Shown in pieces: positions 45,942-57,684 of a stretch of 64,000 bases of DNA (its first letter is position 1; each line of letters opens with the position of its first letter). The notes under the pieces were generated by a model, which did no database searches, was not told the DNA's origin, and saw only the letters and a list, made by a program, of their open reading frames with translations. Source of the stretch: Doris montereyensis (Eukaryota > Mollusca > Gastropoda > Nudibranchia > Dorididae); the NCBI GenBank assembly GCA_037039925.1, contig JAXRKP010000038.1, forward strand, positions 526,001 to 590,000, read 5' to 3'. The translations under genes were made by a program, and so were the position numbers.

Positions 45942-46170
45942 GAGCAGTCAGCCATTCAAAGTGTATGTGGTTATGCCCTTGTTACCCGCCTTTGAAGGCG
46001 AGTTTGGCTCCAACACGGGGGCCCTTCAGGCCGTGACACATTGGAACTACTCGTCCATCTGCAGGGGAGGAAACTCTTTGATGGAACGGCTAGCAAAGGA
46101 GGTCGGAGATCCCAACAAGTACATCGTCTTTTGTGGCCTCAGGACCTGGGACAAACTAAACGATAAATTG
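45942..46170 (+). CDS. PLD1: PLD exon: between IENQ and HKD2
   Basis: Reads 'PFKVYVVMPLLPAFEGEFG', 'ALQAVTHWNYSSICRGGNSL', then 'KYIVFCGLRTWDKLNDKL'. This equals '[35 protein letters not shown]' and '[22 protein letters not shown]' of PLD1/2. Phase 2 in, phase 0 out; acceptor 'gtcatttcag', donor 'gtgagc'. All 229 bases are in one frame. Confidence 0.97.
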
Positions 46171-46261
46171 GTGAGCTTGCAATACAAACGTTATCGTGGT
46201 AGGTTTTCATGTAAAAACGTCCTCTGGAACAGAGGGTCATTCATAGTCATAGACTGGAACA

Positions 46262-46490
46262 ACAAATAATCGCCTCCTGGACAGGACGCTAGCTTGGCGC
46301 AGTTTGTTGACTCCCAAGCTAGTGCTTATATCCATCTGCAACTGGGTTGAGTGGGGAAAACGAGTTAAGTGTCTTTCCCAAGGAACGCAACATCAGACCT
46401 AGCTTTGCTAGGTTTGGAACCTGGGACCTCAACCTCATGACCCCCAGTCTGGCAGCCTAACCACTCAGCCACTGACACCACCACCACAAA
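46262..46490 (-). mobile_element. SINE family A
   Basis: 'cgcctcctggacaggacgct' to reversed head 'ctaaccactcagccactgac'. Confidence 0.75.
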
Positions 46491-46624
46491 GTTGTAGGGT
46501 TGTTTTGACTATTTCTTTTTTTTCTTCATTTACTGTCTCAAGTGAGACAACCACCACAGACAAGAATAACAGTGTTGAAAGAGATTTATTTTTCGTTGAA
46601 ATTCTTATTTTTATTTCTCGACAG

Positions 46625-46843
46625 GTGACAGAACTTATCTACGTTCACAGTAAACTGATGATTGTAGACGATGACACGGTCATAATCGGATCTGCCAATA
46701 TCAACGACCGCAGCTTATTAGGCAACCGAGACAGTGAAATCGCTGTCATGTTTGAAGATATCCACAAGGTTGATGTGGACGTTGATGGCAAAAAATACCA
46801 GGGTGGAAAATTTGCCTCATCGTTGGAGATGGACAATATTCAG
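46625..46843 (+). CDS. PLD1: PLD exon: HKD2 catalytic motif
   Basis: Reads '[20 protein letters not shown]' then '[20 protein letters not shown]', the second catalytic signature (HxKxxxxDxxxxxxGSxN) with all key residues, then '[17 protein letters not shown]'. Phase 0 in. The last codons read NIQ, but one extra A near 46835 would give DIFR, which with the next exon's EHLGL matches the family's '-F--HLG'; it also sets phase 2 for exon 48447. Donor 'gtagga' is the first of four tandem copies. Confidence 0.96.
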
Positions 46844-47158
46844 GTAGGATATGTGTGTGTACTCATGGTGCCCAATATTCCAATTCTCAATCCCAATAGT
46901 TTGTTGTCGTTTTCCCAATATTCAGGTAGGATTTGTGTGTGTACTCATGGTGCCCAATATTCCAATTCTCAATCCCAATAGTTTGTTGTTGTTTTCCCAA
47001 TATTCAGGTAGGATATGTGTGTACTCATGGTGCCCAATATTCCAATTCTCAATCCCAATAGTTTGTTGTTGTTTTCCCAATATTCAGGTAGGATTTGTGT
47101 GTGTACTCATGGTGCCCAATATTCCAATTCTCAATCCCAATAGTTTGTTGTTGTATCC
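46838..47158. repeat. 82-bp minisatellite containing exon end and donor, 4 copies
   Basis: Units start 'attcaggtaggat' at 46838, 46920, 47002 and 47082 (periods 82, 82, 80). The first six bases of unit 1 are the end of exon 46625-46843 and are followed by its real donor. The remainder is 'gtactcatggtgcccaatat', 'tccaattctcaatcccaata', 'gtttgttgtt' and 'ttccca'. Confidence 0.95.
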
Positions 47159-48110
47159 CATAGCCCTCCATGGCCGTGGGGACGCAGCGCTTTGGCCTGT
47201 CGCACCAGTTTCTTCCAGTTTTCCTAGCCGTGAGCTCGACTTTGAGCCTCGGAGAAGGTCTTCCCTGTCCACTCTGCAATGTTGTGTTGCATCTCTTTTT
47301 CGGTCTTCCTTGTCTCCTTGTTCTGCGTGGTGCCTTGCAAGATGAGTGTGGAAAGGCCATTTGATCTTTAGTACGGCTGTATCAAGTCAACTTCTTTCTC
47401 TTCACAACAGTCAGCAGAACTACATGGTTCTCGTTGAATTGTAGCATTCTTCTCCTCGCTTCTTGGTTGCCGATATATTACCTTTACAGGAGATTCTTGA
47501 GTCTTCTTACAGCATCACATTTCAGTCACCTCTTTATAGATCTGCTGTTAGAGTTTATGAATCGCAGGCTTTGTAGATCTGCTGTTAAAGTTCATGAATT
47601 GCAGGCGTATAAGAGGATGGATAGGACTAGTGAGTCATTCTGATGTTAATGTTGTTGTCGTCCCAAAATAGTTTCTGGCCTGGCTGATGATGGGAGCCAA
47701 GATACTTGAATTGTTTCACTCTTTCAAACTGTTGTCCGTTTACCAGAATGCTCACAATAATGGCTTCGTTACCATTCCTCTTCATTTTTGTTTTTCAGCC
47801 TTGATCTGTATTCCGTATTTTGTCAACTTTTCAGCCAAATTTCTCACCAAACTAGCCAATTCTTCCTCACTACCGCCTAGAGCATCAATGTCATCTGCAA
47901 ACCCTAGAATTTGATGGCTCGTTGTTTAGCACAACTATGCAGGACTGGAGGCTTACGCGTATTCTGTCAGAGCTTATCTTGACTTCCGTGGAATGAAGTA
48001 GAACAAGTAGAAGATGACGTCCTTCAATTGCATTCTGGTCTGTTGTAGTCTAAAGTGGACTGTACAACAAGACTACCGATCATCATGACCAATTCGATTT
48101 ACCTTCCTGT
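47155..48110 (-). mobile_element. LINE fossil with FADD motif, minus strand
   Basis: On the minus strand, 47884-47904 encodes GFADDID, the reverse-transcriptase catalytic Asp pair. It continues to 'ALGGSEEELASLVRNLAEK' and 'YGIQIKAEK', then 'NGQQFERVKQF' and 'YLGS'-like text. Near 47160-47340 it has the 'GRPKKR' C-terminal block. Stops and shifts show a dead copy. Its motifs differ from those of the 8095 and 41090 fossils, so it is another family. Confidence 0.75.
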
Positions 48111-48184
48111 CAGGGTTCATTACATGTATACACAGCTAGCCTACAGTTCATTGAATCAAATAAAGACAAATGGAAATTTATCTG

Positions 48185-48303
48185 TTCCTAGTTCTTGGTT
48201 CAAGTTGGGGGATGCATGTTAAATGTCTTTCCCAAGGAATGCAAACCTAGGACCTCATGATCCTAAGTCTAACAGCCTAACCTCTAAGCTGCCAACGCCA
48301 CTC
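48185..48303 (-). mobile_element. SINE family A, head-end fragment
   Basis: 'ggatgcatgttaaatgtctt', reversed 'aggacctcatgatccta', 'ctaacctctaagctgccaac'. Confidence 0.55.
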
Positions 48304-48446
48304 TGAACAGGGTAGAAAGATACCACAGAGGAAGAACTGCAAATCGCTGTCACCTGTTGTATAAGGAAGGATACTTCAATAACAGTTTTCTCTCTTTTAT
48401 TAGTAATGCTAGTTTGTGAAACGATTCTTTCTTGACATCTTTCCAG

Positions 48447-48567
48447 AGAGCATTTGGGTTTGAATCACGATCCTGATCATGTGGATCTGACAGACATCAC
48501 GAGCGACAGTTTCTACAAAGATGTCTGGATACGACGGGCTGCCATCAACACAAAGTGCTATGATACA
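48447..48567 (+). CDS. PLD1: PLD exon: after HKD2
   Basis: Reads, after one base completing a split codon, 'EHLGLNHDPDHVDLTDITSD' then 'SFYKDVWIRRAAINTKCYDT'. This matches '-LG-------I-DP-SD-FFKEVW---A--NA-IYD' of PLD1/2. Entry phase 2 supports an extra base at the end of the previous exon. Exit phase 0; acceptor 'tttccag', donor 'gtaagt'. The frame is intact. Confidence 0.95.
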
Positions 48568-48576
48568 GTAAGTAGA

Positions 48577-48875
48577 GTTTCTTCAAGGCTGTGTACGGCC
48601 CATAGAGCCGGAGTGTATCCCGGTTTCAATAGCGTGAAGCGGAGCTGGTGATACTCATCACCTCCTGGACAGTACGCTAGTCTGACCTGGATGTTTTTAC
48701 TCCAAAGCTAGTGCTTGTATCCATTTGCACCTGGGTAGAGTGGGGAAATTGCGTGTACTGTTAAGTGTCCTTCCCAAGGAACATAATGTCTGAACTAACT
48801 TTGCTAGGAATGGAACCTGGGACCTCATGATCCCCAGTCCAGTTGCCTAATCACTTGCCCACCGATGCCACACTT
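48577..48875 (-). mobile_element. SINE family A, near full length
   Basis: Starts 10 bases after the donor: 'tttcttcaaggctgtgtacg', 'cacctcctggacagtacgct', 'cacctgggtagagtggggaa', reversed head 'cacttgcccaccgatgccac'. Confidence 0.82.
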
Positions 48876-48879
48876 TGAT

Positions 48880-49372
48880 ACTGTATGTTCTTTTGTTAAT
48901 TGGAGACGGACAGTGAGGCAAGGGACCCAGTATAACAGGACAGTAGAAAGTGATATAGATGATAGAACCCCATAAGGTGGCACATCTTTTTTTACGTTTT
49001 CAACACTTCCAAGCCAAGTGAATCGTGACATCATCTCACTGTGGGTAATGGCTATTTTTGCCGTTAGATTTGGGTGGGAGTGTCTCAAGAAACCTCAGAC
49101 TCAAGCTTAAGGATGAAGACGAGGTCAATACCAAGGGGGAATCCAACCAGTGACCTCTGCCTTGGTACCCATTGTCTCCTTTGTAGTGCGTTTTTCCTTC
49201 ATGGGGGGTACAAGATCATCCTCTTCATTTGATGAGTGTTTGTCACAGGTTTTTATTCCCAAACTGCTCTGGTTGGTAATCCTCTACTTTACATCTTAGT
49301 GGCATGAGGGAAAAGCTGTGACGTGTCTTTTTCCATAATCAAACAAATTCAGACCTAGCAAAACTGTCGGAT
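48880..49372. other. PLD1: Intron, nothing recognised
   Basis: No clear element or exon. Confidence 0.4.
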
Positions 49373-49374
49373 GG

Positions 49375-49590
49375 ATGTTTTGGAGGACATCCTAGCCTGT
49401 GGGATGGGCAGGTAGGACCTGTTTTGGAGGACATCCTAGCCTGTGGGATGGGCAGGTAGGACCTGTTTTGGAGGACATCCTAGCCTGTGGGATGGGCAGG
49501 TAGGACCTGTTTTAGAGGACATCCTAGCCTGTGGGATGGGCAGGTAGGACCTGTTTTGGAGGACATCCTAGCCTGTCGGAAGAACAGCTA
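49375..49590. repeat. 44-bp minisatellite, 5 copies
   Basis: Units start 'tggaggacatcctagcctgt' at about 49381, 49425, 49469, 49513 and 49557, followed by 'gggatgggcaggtaggacct'. The last is diverged. Confidence 0.95.
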
Positions 49591-49792
49591 GAACTTGTTG
49601 CATTTTTTGATTCAGCATTTTTTATATAGAAAATCAATTGTTTGTCTTAATGATATTAGAAGCATAAGAAATGTGATGATTTGGCAATTTCTAACTGTTG
49701 ACAAAGTGTTTTTTTAATATAAATCTATCTCTTGTCTGATGTAAAATAGCTGTTGCATACTTTATGAATAAAATAATCCTTAGATTCATTGA

Positions 49793-49808
49793 TAGATAGA
49801 TATATAGG

Positions 49809-49876
<68 letters not shown>

Positions 49877-49908
49877 TAGATAGATAGATAGATAGATAGA
49901 TATACACA
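49793..49908. repeat. (GATA)n-(GACA)n-(GATA)n microsatellite
   Basis: GATA runs flank about ten GACA units at 49839-49875. Confidence 0.97.
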
Positions 49909-50234
49909 TAGATATGCATATATAAATAAAGACATGACTAGATGAAGATGGTTATTGAACTGATAAAATGCCATGCTTATCACTGTGTGTGCATTTTTAA
50001 TGTGCCGCCATGGCAAAATACAATTTTCTCTATTTAGAGACCAAAAGAAAGATTTGGATTCTGACATGCATGCCCCCATCCCATTTATAGATTGGGAATA
50101 TCACTGTCAAAGAATTTGTTTGGAAACAAAAGTAACAGTTAAAACAACAATGTTCTTTTTACGGTTGTGTAGGACATAGAGGAGCTACAAGGTGGAATGA
50201 AGTCAAAAGGGATAAGCAGCAATCCATATGTGAC
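49909..50234. other. PLD1: Intron, nothing recognised
   Basis: No exon or element seen. Confidence 0.4.
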
Positions 50235-50575
50235 AACTCTGATTTGATTTGATTTTGCCCACATCCACAACTAAGGGGAACCAAGGGATTTTAGTACGGT
50301 ATTTAATTTTGCCCAGACTGCCCTGTAAACAGCCAAGGGATCTTTACTTGAACGTACATATAGTGTTGTGATCTCCTCACGGGATCTCCTTTTTATCACC
50401 CGTCTCCGATGGGACTAGATGTTGATCCACCTACCTGAACCATGGGGGTAGATTTGACTTGAAGAAGAAGAAAAAAAATAGAAAAAATTGTTCAACCACC
50501 CCTGTCGGGGTTTTGAACCCACGACCTTTTGGTTGAGAGGTCGACACCTTACCTCTGGACTACCGGAGTCCCCTC
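50235..50575 (-). mobile_element. SINE family B, full-length-like
   Basis: 'tttgcccacatccacaacta', 'ctgtaaacagccaagggatc', reversed head 'ttttgaacccacgacctttt' and 'ggactaccggagtcccc'. Confidence 0.78.
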
Positions 50576-50813
50576 CAAAGAAGACAGAATAGACTCAAAC
50601 ATCTCCTGTCTATCCTGTCTTCTTTGGGGAAGTAGTTACTTAGTAGTTGCTTATTCCTCCTTTTAAATGATTTTTTCCATCGTTGACAACTTTAGATGTC
50701 ATTCAATTGTCAACTCTGGATATTTTAAAATGAGACTTCTTTTATCTTTTTTTCGTTGATAATATGAGATACAAATTTTTTTTGGTATTTCGTCTTCCCT
50801 TGCCTTGATTCAG

Positions 50814-51038
50814 ATATTCAACTGTCTGCCTACGGACGCTGTCAAAAATTTCTCTGAGTTACGGGAATACCAGAACTCAGAGTCGATGGCCCAGACCAAC
50901 CCCAAGGAGGCGAACAAATGGATAAAAAAAGTGAAAGGCTATTTGGTCCTCATTCCGCTGCAGTTTCTGAAGGATGAAAGCCTCACCCCTAAAGTGGGAC
51001 AGAAGGAGGCCTTGCTTCCAACATACTTGTGGACATGA
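50814..51038 (+). CDS. PLD1: PLD terminal exon, C-terminus and stop
   Basis: Phase 0 in from YDT: 'IFNCLPTDAVKNFSELREYQ', a helical linker, 'KVKGYLVLIPLQFLKDESLT', then 'PKVGQKEALLPTYLWT' and TGA at 51036-51038. It matches '-F-CLP-D-V--L-QLR-F', 'I-GFLV-FP--FL--ESL-P--G-KE---P---WT' of PLD1/2. The terminal Trp-Thr is required for activity in mammalian PLD (family knowledge). The last 17 codons and stop form the first unit of a 64-bp array that continues downstream. Confidence 0.97.
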   Translation: MFNCLPTDAVKNFSELREYQNSESMAQTNPKEANKWIKKVKGYLVLIPLQFLKDESLTPKVGQKEALLPTYLWT

Positions 51039-51560
51039 TTTTCTTCTTACCCCTAAAGTGGGACAGAAGGAGGCCTTGCTTCCAACATACTTGTGGACAT
51101 GATTTTCTTCTTACCCCTAAAGTGGGACAGAAGGAGGCCTTGCTTCCAACATACTTGTGGACATGATTTTCTTCTTACCCCTAAAGTGGGACAGAAGGAG
51201 GCCTTGCTTCCAACATACTTGTGGACATGATTTTCTTCTTACCCCTAAAGTGGGACAGAAGGAGGCCTTGCTTCCAACATACTTGTGGACATGATTTTCT
51301 TCTTACCCCTAAAGTGGGACAGAAGGAGGCCTTGCTTCCAATGTACTTGTGGACATGATTTTCTTCTTACCCCTAAAGTGGGACAGAAGGAGGCCTTGCT
51401 TCCAACATACTTGTGGACATGATTTTCTTCTTACCCCTAAAGTGGGACAGAAGCCTTGCTTCCAATGTACTTGTGGACGTGATTTTCTTCTTACCCCTAA
51501 AGTGGGACAGAAGGAGGTTTTGCTTGCAACGTACTTGTGGGCGTGATTTTCCCCTTGGAA
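50986..51560. repeat. 64-bp minisatellite seeded by the PLD stop-codon segment, 9 units
   Basis: Units with 'aaagtgggacagaaggaggc' start at 50991, 51055, 51119, 51183, 51247, 51311, 51375, 51439 and 51499. Unit 1 is coding. Each later unit repeats 'cttgcttccaacatacttgt' and 'ggacatga' (stop), joined by 'ttttcttcttacccct'. Units 6, 8 and 9 carry substitutions; unit 8 also lacks 4 bases. Confidence 0.97.
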
Positions 51561-51708
51561 AGTGTGTGAATCTGTTGACACTGTCTATTTCAGACTGTGG
51601 GAAGACAAACAGTGAGGCAAAGGGGCATGTGGAAAGTGAAGGAAATGACATTAAATAATATTAAAGCCCCAAAGGAACAAAGACAAGAAAAATACAAAGG
51701 AATAGGCA

Positions 51709-52006
51709 GAACAAATCTTGGCCACAATGGGGATCGGAAACCTGCGACCGACATAGATAGAACAAATCTTGGCCACAATGGGGATCGGAAATCCGCGACC
51801 GACATAGATAGAACAAATCTTGGCTACAATGGGGATCGGAAACCTGTAACCGACATAGATAGAACAAATCGTGGCCACAATGGGGATCGGAAATCCGCGA
51901 CCGACATAGATAGAACAAATCTTGGCCACAATGGGGATCGGAAACCTGCGACTGACATAGATAGAACAAATCTTGGCCACAATGGGGATCGGAACCTGCG
52001 ACCGAC
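51709..52006. repeat. 51-bp minisatellite, ~6 copies
   Basis: Unit 'gaacaaatcttggccacaat' plus 'ggggatcggaaacctgcgac' plus 'cgacatagata'. Units alternate aaaCCTgcg and aaaTCCgcg, a higher-order pattern of 102 bp. Confidence 0.95.
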
Positions 52007-52009
52007 CTC

Positions 52010-52734
52010 TGCGGTTTTAATTAGCCTAATTAGCTTGGTTAGTAGCACGTTTTCTTTTCATGGCGAGGCGATAGGTACCGACCCAATTCTCATGGCAGCC
52101 AAGATTATTCTTTTTCTGTCTTATCCTTGTATTTGTCTTGTCTTTGTTCCTATGAGGCTATAATATTATTTAATGTCATTTCCTTCACTCGAGATTGTGT
52201 GGTAGGTTTGTACGCTACTCCACTGTGGTGTTTATGTACATATATATCATATATATATATGCATTACTCAGCTATGTAGTATGCTTCATTTTAAATATAT
52301 GGAGTATGAAGTAGCACTGAAATAACAAAAGGACATTGTATTTCTCATGAAGTGGAGAATTATGGCAACGGCTAAGGCAGCTTTTGAATGTATTGCTCAC
52401 CCTGGAGTGGAAAGGTAAACATATCGCTCAGATTTTGCTCAAATTGTTTCTTGCCGTGTTAATTTTTTAAAATTCAACTTACATGTACAAGAAGGTGAAT
52501 GGAGGTAACTCTTATGATGCAAAACATGCTAAATTATACAATACAATCAGTGCAATGATATTTGATCTAATCAATTTTTGACCTTGTAACCTAGACGATG
52601 GTGTGAATACACTCTTGACTAATTTAATTTAACCAAAGGCATTTGTTCATGTCGACTGAGAAATAGTTCAAGGGTTGGATTGGATGAGCCACAGGTGAAA
52701 ATTTAAGATATTTTGTAAAAATCCCAGGTTAGGG
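52010..52734. other. 3' flank, nothing recognised
   Basis: No clear polyadenylation signal or element identified. Confidence 0.4.
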
Positions 52735-53005
52735 ATTGTGTGGTCCTTGGTTTGAATCCTGGATTTGCCAGGTCCTAACGTTGTGTTCCTTTGGAAAGAC
52801 ACTAAACAAGCATTTCCCGTGCTAGACTCGGGTGCAAAAAGGGTACCATCAACACCTGGGGAGTAAAACCTGAGAGAGACTAGCGTCCTGTCCAGCAGAC
52901 AATATAATATTCATCATCTGCCCTGTTCCATCTTATGTTGTAGACACTGGGAAGAGCCCCAGCTCTACAAGCAGTAGTGGTCTTGAAAGAGCTTTACCAT
53001 AACTA
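52735..53005 (+). mobile_element. SINE family A, head truncated
   Basis: Starts at the B-box 'ggtttgaatcctgga', with body 'gacactaaacaagcatttcc' and 3' end 'tcttgaaagagctttacc'. Confidence 0.72.
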
Positions 53006-53621
53006 AACTACAAGGCTGCCTGTGGATGGGTGATGTTGAACATGTTAAGACTGCAAATGTAAACGATGCAATGTTGTAGAAATTGTATAACTATGACAGG
53101 TAGCCTATTTATTGGGGTATTTGATCAAAGGCTTCCCTGTGCAATGTTGTAGAAATAGTTATGACAGCTCACAGACTAGTCACCTTACAGCATAATTGTA
53201 TAACTATAATGACAGGTAGCCTATTTATTGGGGTATGTGATCAAAGGCTTCCCTTATGTAGCCATGATATTATTATTTGTTTGTTTTAATGCTTGAATGA
53301 CTCTGTGTAGAGGAAGAACTATGCTGTGCAATTTATGTATTTTTCACGTTTATTTTTTTTTTTTACCTTAGGGAAGAGTTGTGTACTATGTTTTTTGTAT
53401 GCCTCGTTTTCATGTCATCCACATTTTGTGAAAGAAAATAATTCATGGATGGAACCTTGAATCGATCAAAAGTGACCATGAAAGTGACAGCTTCGTACCT
53501 TGTACTTGAACTGGTACTTGTACGCAGCAAAATCAACATGGATAATTGATGCGACAACTTGCATTTTAATGAGACTCGGTATTTTAACTGTGCTCGATGG
53601 TGAAACACAAAGATAGATGGA
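53006..53621. other. Non-coding, with a ~110-bp direct repeat
   Basis: 'ggtagcctatttattggggt' followed by 'gatcaaaggcttccct' occurs at about 53099 and 53215. No gene seen. Confidence 0.5.
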
Positions 53622-53873
53622 TATGAGGGGGTGAGATGGAAAAACCGATATATCAAAAAAATGAATTGAGAAGAAGAAAAGATTATTTCCAAGTTCTAAA
53701 TAAATCCAGATGAATTTGATGTTTAGAGCCGAATTATAAATAGGATATAGTCAGTTTTGAACAAAAACGATTTCATCATCAGAAGACTCTTCATTCAAAG
53801 TCTGAGATGGTGAAAATTACTCACAATATATAAAAATGGTGCATAGTGGGTTTTGCGTCTCACCCCGTCATAT
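53622..53873 (-). mobile_element. 251-bp MITE, copy 2, inverted
   Basis: Ends 'tatgagggggtgag' and 'ctcaccccgtcata'. The interior is the reverse complement of 38143-38393 with moderate divergence. Confidence 0.75.
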
Positions 53874-54087
53874 ACAATATAAAACATACTCTATCCAACT
53901 TTGCTTAGTTAACGCATAGTCTCACGTCACTTGAAGTTCCCTAGAATTAGCATCATGTGGGTTGTGCATCCACACATGCTGGGACTCAAAGCATTGATGC
54001 ATTGAGTGTGGTCATGTTACAATAAGGGTCACACATCAATTGTCGTAACTTACAAACTGTGTAGTGTTACTAGTATGACATCTATGA

Positions 54088-54089
54088 GT

Positions 54090-54146
<57 letters not shown>
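54088..54146. repeat. (CA)n microsatellite
   Basis: About 54 bp of CA. Confidence 0.95.
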
Positions 54147-54148
<2 letters not shown>

Positions 54149-54235
54149 GACACTCATACTCATGCATATACACACACATATACTCAGGCATCCACAGCAG
54201 TTGTAACACAAGCATTGAGTCGGGTTTTGTTACTG

Positions 54236-54520
54236 TAATCGTTGGCCGAGCAGTTAGGCTGTCAGATTGGGGATCAAGAGGTCCAGGGTTTGAAACGTAA
54301 CAAGCCAGGTCCAACATTGTTATCCTTTGGAAAGACTCTTAACACGCATTTTCCCCACTTTACCCTGCAAATGAGTACAAGCACTAGCTTGGGAGTAAAA
54401 ACCTGCATCAGACTAGCATCCTGGCCAGGAGGTGATTGTTATCACCTGTTCCGCTTACGCTATTGAAAATGAAATAAGCAAAGGCTCTATGGCCCATAAC
54501 GACCTTGAAGGATCTTTTCT
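54236..54520 (+). mobile_element. SINE family A
   Basis: Head 'ttggccgagcagttaggctg', B-box-like 'gggtttgaaacg', body 'gcactagcttgggagtaaaa', 3' end 'acgaccttgaaggatctttt'. Confidence 0.8.
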
Positions 54521-54644
54521 TTTGTGGTAACTTACAAATGCTTTAGTATTATTTCTCTATCTATACTTTTGTACAATGTTACACAGTCTCCTGTCATGTG
54601 CAACACCTAGACGTAGAATCCCATTCACTTTTTATTTATTTTAG

Positions 54645-54679
54645 CATACACACACACACATACACACACACTCAGGCAT

Positions 54680-54713
<34 letters not shown>

Positions 54714-54715
54714 AG
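54645..54715. repeat. (CA)n microsatellite with ctcaggc interruptions
   Basis: CA runs separated by 'ctcaggcatcca'; the flank 'tccacagacattgtaacaca' echoes 54190-54210, so this block and 54088-54235 are related duplicates. Confidence 0.85.
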
Positions 54716-55119
54716 GCTTCCACAGACATTGTAACACAAGCCTTGAATCAGGTCATAGTATAAGGATTATGTCCTGCGTATCCCGCAAACTGTCAAGTAT
54801 TATTTCTGTCCTTTCACTAAAATACGTTTATTCAAAGAAGAAAACTCTCTACTATCTGTGCTCTTCCTATGCCGATTATATGTATAACGAAATGACAATA
54901 AAAACATAAAGTAAGAAAACCTACGTGTAAAAGGATAAATTAACATAGACATAATATTGATGTTAGAACCCAATCTTAGAAATGAGGATGAGACTAACAC
55001 AAAAATAATTATAGGTTTGAATCAGCAACCTCTGCGCCAGCAACCATCATCTCACCGTGAAAGGAAAGGGCAATATGAAACATGTCAACCAGGCATATCT
55101 TGTGCTCACCATTAATGCC

Positions 55120-55300
55120 TATACATTGTGGTGCACTCGGTAGAATCATGAGTTTGTATTCACAACGACGCTGGTTCAAAACCCTGTCTGGCCCCACCCA
55201 GCTTCTTTTTGTTTTTACATGAAGGAAAGTACTTCATTCTGCTTTCCTCAATTGACTCAGACACAAATGAGTACGAGATCTTGTCGATAGTGTTAGTATG
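55120..55300 (+). mobile_element. Possible tRNA-like SINE (weak)
   Basis: 'gcactcggtagaatcatgag' resembles an A-box and 'ctggttcaaaacc' a B-box at tRNA spacing. The body is not matched elsewhere in the window with confidence. Confidence 0.3.
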
Positions 55301-55440
55301 GAGCGCATAACAAGCAGCTGTACTGTACTCCTCAGAGAGCTAAATATGGGGGGGGGGGATAAATGATGGGCAGTCGGTGAGCCTGCGCTAGTGTGAGGAT
55401 ACTGACTATATAAATCCTTCTTCATCTTAATCTTTTATTT

Positions 55441-56645
55441 CTTTCGTCTGCATTCCCTTATACAGGTATCAGTGTTTTTGTCTATATTTATTGCTATGCT
55501 CAAGTAATCATACACAGGGTATGAGAAGTCTTTTTTAGACTTGTGTCATTTTATGTGCCAGCCAGCCTTGACATATTATCACTACCCCACATGACATGAT
55601 TGCAATCTTCTTATCAACTTATCTATCAACCAGTGTAATAATTAATAATACATGTAAATAAGCAGAGCAATTGAATTCTATGTTAACTCTCATTCAAGAA
55701 TGAAATTACTCATGTCATTGATCTCATGTCTAATTGAAATATGAAATGCCTGTATTCTAGTAACTGTATTATGTCATTGTTTTGTTCTTTAAATATTTTG
55801 GGAATTTTAGTTTATTGTAAGTATATCCTGTGATAGTAATTAGGAAAGGGACGTCTTCAATGTTAATTGTCTGTGGTTTCTATAATCTTTTGGTCGGATT
55901 AAATTAGGCCATAGAGATCTCAGATGCTTTATTCATGCTTTTATGCAATTTTAACTTGTATTTAAAGTCTTAGTTATGGAACACAATCGCAAAAGGTTTT
56001 AAACATTCTTTCTAAGAAATGCACTAATTTCTTATCTTATATTCCATTTTAATGTTCCATAACTGGTTGCAAATTCTTATTTTTGAAATCAACTTACCGT
56101 ATTGTGTCTATTTTTAACGCTGCGCATATGAAAATGGAAGAGAACATTGCTACTTTTAGAGAGATAAATGAATGAATTCAGAAAATGATTGATTAGTGAG
56201 ACGTGTCACAATATCGCTTGATTTGTGTGTAGACTAGCGAGGCCGTTTATCAGTAATGAAATCGCTCTGGCCAATTGTGGAGTATCAAAGCCAGACTAAG
56301 ATCAATATCTAGATCTAATGCTAATTGTCACTGCATTAGAACAATAATGAGTAGACTTCCTTTCACTACTGACTTTACCAAGGTGTGAGAGAGAGCTGAT
56401 ATGTCATGTAATAGAATAATAAAATAAAAATAAAAACATGAACTGACGAACAATTTGGAGATGGTTGAAAAGTGACAGTGGAGAGTTGATAGGTAAGGGG
56501 GAGGGTTAAGGACGTGGTCTCTTAGAAGGGGGACTACTAATAACGAGAATATGATTTCTTGTCTGGATGAAATTGTCATTTGATCTCTCTAATTGTGTTG
56601 ATTCGATCATTCAGTTGAGGAATACTACTGCTGATTTTCATTTAT
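55441..56645. other. A/T-rich non-coding, nothing recognised
   Basis: No exon, RNA gene or repeat identified. Confidence 0.45.
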
Positions 56646-56646
56646 A

Positions 56647-57241
<595 letters not shown>

Positions 57242-57243
<2 letters not shown>

Positions 57244-57645
57244 AAAATTCACAAGGCACTTTGCTTTGATTCAAAGTCGACCGATGCAAAATAGTTGACA
57301 GCTCTTGAAAACTTTCATCACGTCACGGAAAACTTTCATTGCTTTACAGACATGATTTTTGTGTGTATGAAATATCAAATGTGTGTCTCACGCATATTTT
57401 GGTATTAATGTTAATGCAAAATGCAAGAACATTGAAATGTGTAGCTTGCCAGTTCAGTAAGCTTTGGCAGTCGTGTTTTGATCTTCTTCGTGTCCACACT
57501 GTATTTAATGGAGGCCCCTGATGGTCAAAAGAACAGGAGCCACAGGTTTCTGCACCCTGCCATCAGCCACCCAAGGCTTTGTATGCATGATGATCGCTGT
57601 TTCAATTTCAAGGATTTTTCATATCTCAAAACGACCCATGCCTAT
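57242..57645. other. No gene seen
   Basis: Non-coding spacer between purine repeats. Confidence 0.45.
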
Positions 57646-57647
57646 TA

Positions 57648-57650
57648 TTA

Positions 57651-57684
<34 letters not shown>

